Positions 37,192 through 41,360 of a stretch of DNA of 41,360 nucleotides are shown one piece after another; position 1 is the stretch's first letter; each line of letters opens with the position of its first letter. The stretch covers positions 1 to 41,360 of the forward strand of contig JACVCK010000002.1 of NCBI GenBank assembly GCA_016742055.1, written 5' to 3'. Source of the DNA: Phycisphaerales bacterium. GTDB lineage: Bacteria > Planctomycetota > Phycisphaerae > Phycisphaerales > UBA1924. Made by a program: the position numbers and the translations under genes. Under the pieces are notes generated by a model. That model worked only from the letters and a program-made list of their open reading frames with translations. It had not been told where the DNA came from and did no database searches.

Positions 37192-37778
37192 GACCAGACC
37201 TCCTCGACACTCGACTGGCTCTTGGGAGCCGCCTCGAGCGCCAGGCGCATCTTGCGCCGGGAGCGGTGCAGGTGGCTCTTGACCGTGCCCTCGGGCATGC
37301 CCATGTGCTCGGCGATGAGCGAGATGGGCCAGTTGTGCTGGTGGAACAGGATGAGCGCCTCGCGCTGCTCGTCGGTCAGTTCCGCGAGCGCCGCGGAGAG
37401 CGCCTCCCGCGCGTTGGCCCGAACCTCGACGTCCATCGCGTCGGCGCCGACGACGGCGCCGGAGCGGTCGTTGCTGGCGCGGCCAACGGCGTCCGAGTCG
37501 TAAACGGGCCGGTGCTTCTGGCAGGCGTTGACGTACAGCCGGCGGGCGATCGTGAACAGCCAGGTCGAAAAGCGGAACCGGGGGTCGAAGCGGTCCAGGT
37601 GCGTGAACACCCGGACGAACGCCTCCTGCACCACGTCTTCAGCGATGTCGGCCCGCCCGGAAAGCCGCAGGATGTACGCGTAGACCGAGTCCTGATGGGC
37701 GCGGACGAGCCGCTCGGCCGCGTCGCGGTCGCCCGCGGCAGCCCGCTCGATCAGGATCCGTTCGTCCGACCGTAGCAT
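37188..37778 (-). CDS. ECF-type RNA polymerase sigma factor
   Basis: ERLVRAHQDSVYAYILRLSGRADIAEDVVQEAFVRVFTHLDRFDPRFRFSTWLFTIARRLYVN; region 4 LTDEQREALILFHQHNWPISLIAEHMGMPEGTVKSHLHRSRRKMR. Confidence 0.94.
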   Translation of the reverse strand: MLRSDERILIERAAAGDRDAAERLVRAHQDSVYAYILRLSGRADIAEDVVQEAFVRVFTHLDRFDPRFRFSTWLFTIARRLYVNACQKHRPVYDSDAVGRASNDRSGAVVGADAMDVEVRANAREALSAALAELTDEQREALILFHQHNWPISLIAEHMGMPEGTVKSHLHRSRRKMRLALEAAPKSQSSVEEVWS

Positions 37779-37872
37779 TCGCAAGAGTGTACCTGTCCCG
37801 GCGTGCCGAGGTTGCCTGAACCTGCGAACATCGCCCTGCTTGGCCGCCCGATAATCCGTAAACCCCCCCATC

Positions 37873-38244
37873 ATGGACTCACCCCCCCTACCCCTGCCCG
37901 ACCTGACCTGGGCGGCCCTGTTGGCCCGATGGGTGGATTTCGCGCGGGCGTCGGTCGGCCTGCCGGCGACGGAGGAGGGCGACCGGTGGCGCCAGTCGGT
38001 GGCGCCGATCGTCTCGCTGCAGGCCGTGACGTTCGCGCTCTCGGAAATCGGTGAACTGACGCGCGTGGAGGCGGCGCTGGGTCTGGCGCGGGCGGATGTG
38101 CTGATCGAGGGCGCCCGGAGCGACCTCGCTCGAATCTGGGCCGGTGAACCGACGCACCCGGAACTGGCGGCCCTGGTGGCCGACGCGGACGCGGCGCTCC
38201 GCGGAGCCCGTGCGGCGTTCGATCAGGCGAACAGGGCGCTCTGA
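37873..38244 (+). CDS. Hypothetical helical protein
   Basis: 123 aa open frame, two similar Ala-rich helical halves; 3' end overlaps the convergent MBL-fold gene by 22 nt. Confidence 0.5.
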   Translation: MDSPPLPLPDLTWAALLARWVDFARASVGLPATEEGDRWRQSVAPIVSLQAVTFALSEIGELTRVEAALGLARADVLIEGARSDLARIWAGEPTHPELAALVADADAALRGARAAFDQANRAL

Positions 38245-39131
38245 ACGGCGCGCGTGTGGACAACCGGGCGCGCCGCGGCGTGGATCCAACCGGAGGGCTC
38301 GTCCTGCGCCGTGACGGCCAGGTCGCGCCCGTGGTCCGCGTGGGCGTCGCGGGCGCGCTGAGGAGTGTTGCACTCCTGCGAAAGGTGCAAGAGCGCGACG
38401 GCGCCCCGGGGCGCGATGAGCGCGACCGCCTCGGCCGACTCGCCGTTGCTGAGGTGGCCGGAGCCGCCCATGATCCTGTTCTTGAGGTAGGCGGGGCGAG
38501 CGCTGGCTCGCTGGAGTTGCGGGCAGTAATTGGACTCGATCGCGAGCAGGCCTACGCCCTCGAGCGCGCCGATCAGCCGGTCCGACACCCGCCCCAGATC
38601 CGTCGCCCAGCCGAGAGAGGCGTTCATGCCCGCGCGTTCAACGTCGAAACGGAACGCGGCGACGCCCAGGTCGTCGTGGCTCAGCAGGCACGGGGTGACG
38701 ACGACGGAGCAGGGCGGCAGCGCGCGGGCGCCTTCCCGCGCGGGAAGACAATCCAGGAGGTCGAAGGGCTCATCCATGAGCGTGGTGCGCCGACGAAGGG
38801 CGCCGCAGCGCTCGGCCCGCCCGCGATGCCGGCGGTGGAAGAGAAACGGCGCATGGGGCGGGAGTTTGCTGGTCCAGCCGGCGTTGAAGTGGTCGGCGTC
38901 GAGGTGGGTGAATATCGCCGCGTCGATGTCGGTGAGGGCGAGGCCGAAGTCGGCGAGCAGCCGCGACGTGCGCCGGGGGGACAGGCCGCCGTCGATCATG
39001 ACGGTCAGTTCCTCTTCGCCGGCGCCGATTCGGAGGATGGAGCAGTTGCCCCGGGAGCCGCTGGCCAGGACGAGCGCGCGGACGCGGAGGGGCGCATCCC
39101 CCGAGCCGTCCGTGGTCGCCGCGTGGAGCAT
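38223..39131 (-). CDS. MBL-fold metallo-hydrolase (YycJ/WalJ-like)
   Basis: VLASGSRGNCSILRIG, MIDGGLSPRRTSRLL, IFTHLDADHFNAG, LAIESNYC, GGSGHLSNGESAEAV, ALLHLSQECNTPQRA. Confidence 0.85.
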   Translation of the reverse strand: MLHAATTDGSGDAPLRVRALVLASGSRGNCSILRIGAGEEELTVMIDGGLSPRRTSRLLADFGLALTDIDAAIFTHLDADHFNAGWTSKLPPHAPFLFHRRHRGRAERCGALRRRTTLMDEPFDLLDCLPAREGARALPPCSVVVTPCLLSHDDLGVAAFRFDVERAGMNASLGWATDLGRVSDRLIGALEGVGLLAIESNYCPQLQRASARPAYLKNRIMGGSGHLSNGESAEAVALIAPRGAVALLHLSQECNTPQRARDAHADHGRDLAVTAQDEPSGWIHAAARPVVHTRAVQSALFA

Positions 39132-39178
39132 GGCCTGAACGTATCGCAAGCCGGGCGCCGAGTCACGCGGGGCGCGCG

Positions 39179-39213
39179 AAAAAGGGGCGCCCCCGTGCCG
39201 GAGGGCGCCCCTT
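39179..39213 (-). terminator. Rho-independent terminator after the B12-fold gene
   Basis: Minus strand aaggggcgccc...gggcgcccctttttc; arms 39182-39192 and 39203-39213. Confidence 0.82.
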
Positions 39214-39254
39214 GATTCGTTCCCTGCCGCCCGCTTCGCTGCGTCGACGGGGGT

Positions 39255-39956
39255 TCAGGCGGCTTCGCGACGGCGCTTGCGCCCGACGGTGCGCTGATCG
39301 GCGCGCGCCCGCTGGTGGACCTTGTTCGCGAGAACGGCGACGAGTTCGGTCGGGCTGGTGGCCCACACGTCGGCGCCGATCTCTTCGGCCAGCCCCTCGG
39401 CGCGGTTGAAGACGCCGCCGCCCACGGCGATCTGCGTCTCGCGGCAGGCGCCGATCTCGTGCATGGTGTCCACGAGAGTTCGGATGTTGGGCAGATCGTT
39501 GGGGGCGGAGGCGAAGAGCAGCAGGATGTCGGGACGACGCTCCTGCACCTGCTCGAGGATCTCGTCGCGGGCGATGCCGCCCCCGGCGAAGGCGACGGAG
39601 AAGCCCTGCGCTTCGAGGAGGTCCACGGCCATCTGCGCGGCCAGTTCGTCGGCGTCCGTCGGGCCGCAAACCGCGAAGATCGTGCGGGCGTTGGTCGGCT
39701 GCGCCGTGAAGTTGGCGGCGGCCTGGTCCACGAGGACGCGGAGGAGCCGCGTCGCGAGGTGGTGGGCGAGGGTCGTCATCCGGTCCTCGCGGTGGGATCT
39801 CTGAATGATCTCGTAGGTCGGCCAGAAGATGTCCGAGACCAGTTGCTCGGGCGTGGCTCCTCGCCCGCAGGCGTCCTCCACCACCCGCCTCGACGCCGGA
39901 CGGTCGCCGGCGATGAGGGCTTCGAACAGACGTTCCACAAAGAATTCGTTGGTCAC
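39255..39956 (-). CDS. B12-binding-domain-like protein (CarH/methyltransferase-type fold), cobalt-ligand motif degenerate
   Basis: GTG start (VTNEFFVERLFEALIAGDRPASRRVVEDACGRG); four-helix segment SDIFWPTYEIIQRSHREDRMTTLAHHLATRLLR; Rossmann-like GPTDADELAAQMAVDLLEAQGFSVAFAGGGIARDEILEQVQERRPDILLL...VGGGVF. Confidence 0.8.
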   Translation of the reverse strand: MTNEFFVERLFEALIAGDRPASRRVVEDACGRGATPEQLVSDIFWPTYEIIQRSHREDRMTTLAHHLATRLLRVLVDQAAANFTAQPTNARTIFAVCGPTDADELAAQMAVDLLEAQGFSVAFAGGGIARDEILEQVQERRPDILLLFASAPNDLPNIRTLVDTMHEIGACRETQIAVGGGVFNRAEGLAEEIGADVWATSPTELVAVLANKVHQRARADQRTVGRKRRREAA

Positions 39957-40267
39957 TGCAGGCTCCGAGTTTGATGCTCGGAACAGCGCCTTGGCTCCGC
40001 CCGGCCCCGTCCCTGGGTGCACGGTCCAAATCTCTCCGACGCCGCTGCGACCCCCCGGTCCTTTCGCGGCCCACCACGTCGGGCAGACGCCCACTCTTGT
40101 CTGCGGCGTTGCTATCGATTCCTGCCCGAAACACCCGTGAAACTTGCACCCCTCCGCGCAGGATCTTGAATGAACCCCGCTTTATGCGTCCGATAACGCG
40201 CCAAGCACCCCCCGGGCAGGGGTGGGGTTTACCCTGGCTTATCTCCCGCATCCGCCTCCGACGCCCG

Positions 40268-41047
40268 TTATCTGGTGTCAGCGGCATAGCAGACGCACAC
40301 GCCCATGGTCATCGCCTTTGCCAGGACATTTTGAAACCCGGCCCCCTGGATCAGGCGGGACATCGCATCCCGTGAGACGAAACTGTTCACGGAGCGCGGC
40401 AGGTAGCGGTAGGCGCCGGAGCGGTCGCGGGAGATCAGCGTCGCGGTTCTGGGCATCACCTGGCCGCAGTAGAAGTCGTTCACCCACGCCGCGGGAGGGA
40501 ACGATGGCCGGCTGAACTCGAGGATGACGAGCCGTCCGCCGGGGCGGAGGACGCGCCGGAACTCGGCGAGAGCACGGGCGGGCTCGGCGACGTTGCGGAT
40601 GCCGAAGGCGATCGAGACGACGTCGAACGAGCCGTCCCCGAAGGGCAGGGCCATGGCGTCGCCCTGCACATAAGAGACGGGCGGAGCGTCGGGCCCGTGA
40701 ATGGCGGGCTTGGCGCGGGCGAGGTCGAGCATCTCGGGGGTGTAGTCGAGCCCGACGACGCGGGCGGGCCGGCCAAGGCCGAGCCGCGGCGCTCGGGCGA
40801 AGGTCCGGGTGAGTTCGCCCGTGCCGCAGGCCGCATCGAGGACCTCGTCGCCGTCGCGGACGCGGGCCATGCGGACGGCGGCGCGACGCCACGCGGCGTC
40901 GCGGCCGAAGGAATGGAGCGTGTTGTTGAGGTCGTAGGACCGGGCGATGGAGGCGAACATCGCGCGGACCTTTTCGGCCTTGGCGCCGCTCTCGTGGGGA
41001 TTCGCGGCGAGTTCTTCGCGGGTCCAACCTGCGGTGGTGGTCGGCAT
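40268..41047 (-). CDS. ubiE: Demethylmenaquinone/ubiquinone C-methyltransferase family
   Basis: KVRAMFASIARSYDLNNTLHSFGRDAAWRRAAV, VLDAACGTGELT, GDAMALPFGDGSFDVVSIAFGIRNV, RPGGRLVILEFSRP. Confidence 0.94.
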   Translation of the reverse strand: MPTTTAGWTREELAANPHESGAKAEKVRAMFASIARSYDLNNTLHSFGRDAAWRRAAVRMARVRDGDEVLDAACGTGELTRTFARAPRLGLGRPARVVGLDYTPEMLDLARAKPAIHGPDAPPVSYVQGDAMALPFGDGSFDVVSIAFGIRNVAEPARALAEFRRVLRPGGRLVILEFSRPSFPPAAWVNDFYCGQVMPRTATLISRDRSGAYRYLPRSVNSFVSRDAMSRLIQGAGFQNVLAKAMTMGVCVCYAADTR

Positions 41048-41176
41048 CGGCGGATCGTATTCGGGGCGGCAGGGCGCGGGCGGGGTTGGGCACATTCGGC
41101 GGGGCCGACTGGAACCGGCGAAGGGTTCCCGCGACGATACGGGGGTGGATGGATCGATGGACCCCGGAGACCCCCG

Positions 41177-41360
41177 ATGCGTCATGCCGCCCGATTCGTC
41201 GCCCTGCTGGGTATCGCCGCTGTCAGTCTGCCTTTGCACGGCTGCGTGACCAACGCCGCGACGGGCCGGACGCAACTCAACGCGCTGAGCCGGGACGAGG
41301 AGATCGCGCTGGGGACCGAGGCGGGGCCTCAACTGGCGGTGGAGTACGGCGGGGTGTACG
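41177..41360 (+). CDS. M48-like metallopeptidase lipoprotein (5' part only)
   Basis: MRHAARFVALLGIAAVSLPLHGCVTNAATGRTQLNALSRDEEIALGTEAGPQLAVEYGGVY; lipobox and the TGRxQL...S.dEE..LG segment seen in M48 lipoproteins. Confidence 0.65.
   Translation, partial: MRHAARFVALLGIAAVSLPLHGCVTNAATGRTQLNALSRDEEIALGTEAGPQLAVEYGGVY

Noticed and set aside
38900-38935. MBL-fold protein appearing to have a broken HxHxDH motif (THLDADH)
   Set aside because: HxDxDH variants occur in functional MBL-fold proteins such as the ComEC type, so this is not good evidence of degeneration.

Overview
GC-rich (~70%) bacterial chromosomal window, most likely from a Planctomycetota/Phycisphaerae-like genome. That assignment is inferred from the two secreted proteins with C-terminal dockerin-like DGD repeats and from the general gene content; it was not tested. 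Most of the window is housekeeping: ribH (partial), UbiA-type prenyltransferase, MlaE-type permease with STAS and RsbW-like genes, guaA, aroB, an RND pump with adaptor, clpX, tig, tRNA-Val(GAC), tRNA-Ile(GAT), MoxR ATPase, kdsB, def-fmt, typA/bipA, an ECF sigma/anti-sigma pair, ubiE and the start of an M48-like lipoprotein peptidase. Best candidates for something undescribed: (1) a ParA/Soj ATPase fused to a C-terminal glycogen-binding (AMPK-beta/CBM48-like) domain, followed by a protein that looks like a Walker-A-less ParA/MinD relative, a possible alpha-glucan-linked positioning system; (2) an almost uncharged, W/F/N/G/P-rich, FG/PG-repeat low-complexity protein with no signal peptide; (3) a low-GC island encoding a HEPN-like protein (RHALAHGN) overlapping an HExxH protein gene; (4) a B12-binding-fold protein lacking the cobalt-ligating His; (5) a ~180-bp element with near-perfect 26-bp terminal inverted repeats; (6) a recurring -10-like hexamer 7-9 nt before start codons, suggesting leaderless transcription. 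All calls come from reading the sequence and supplied translations; no database search was run.
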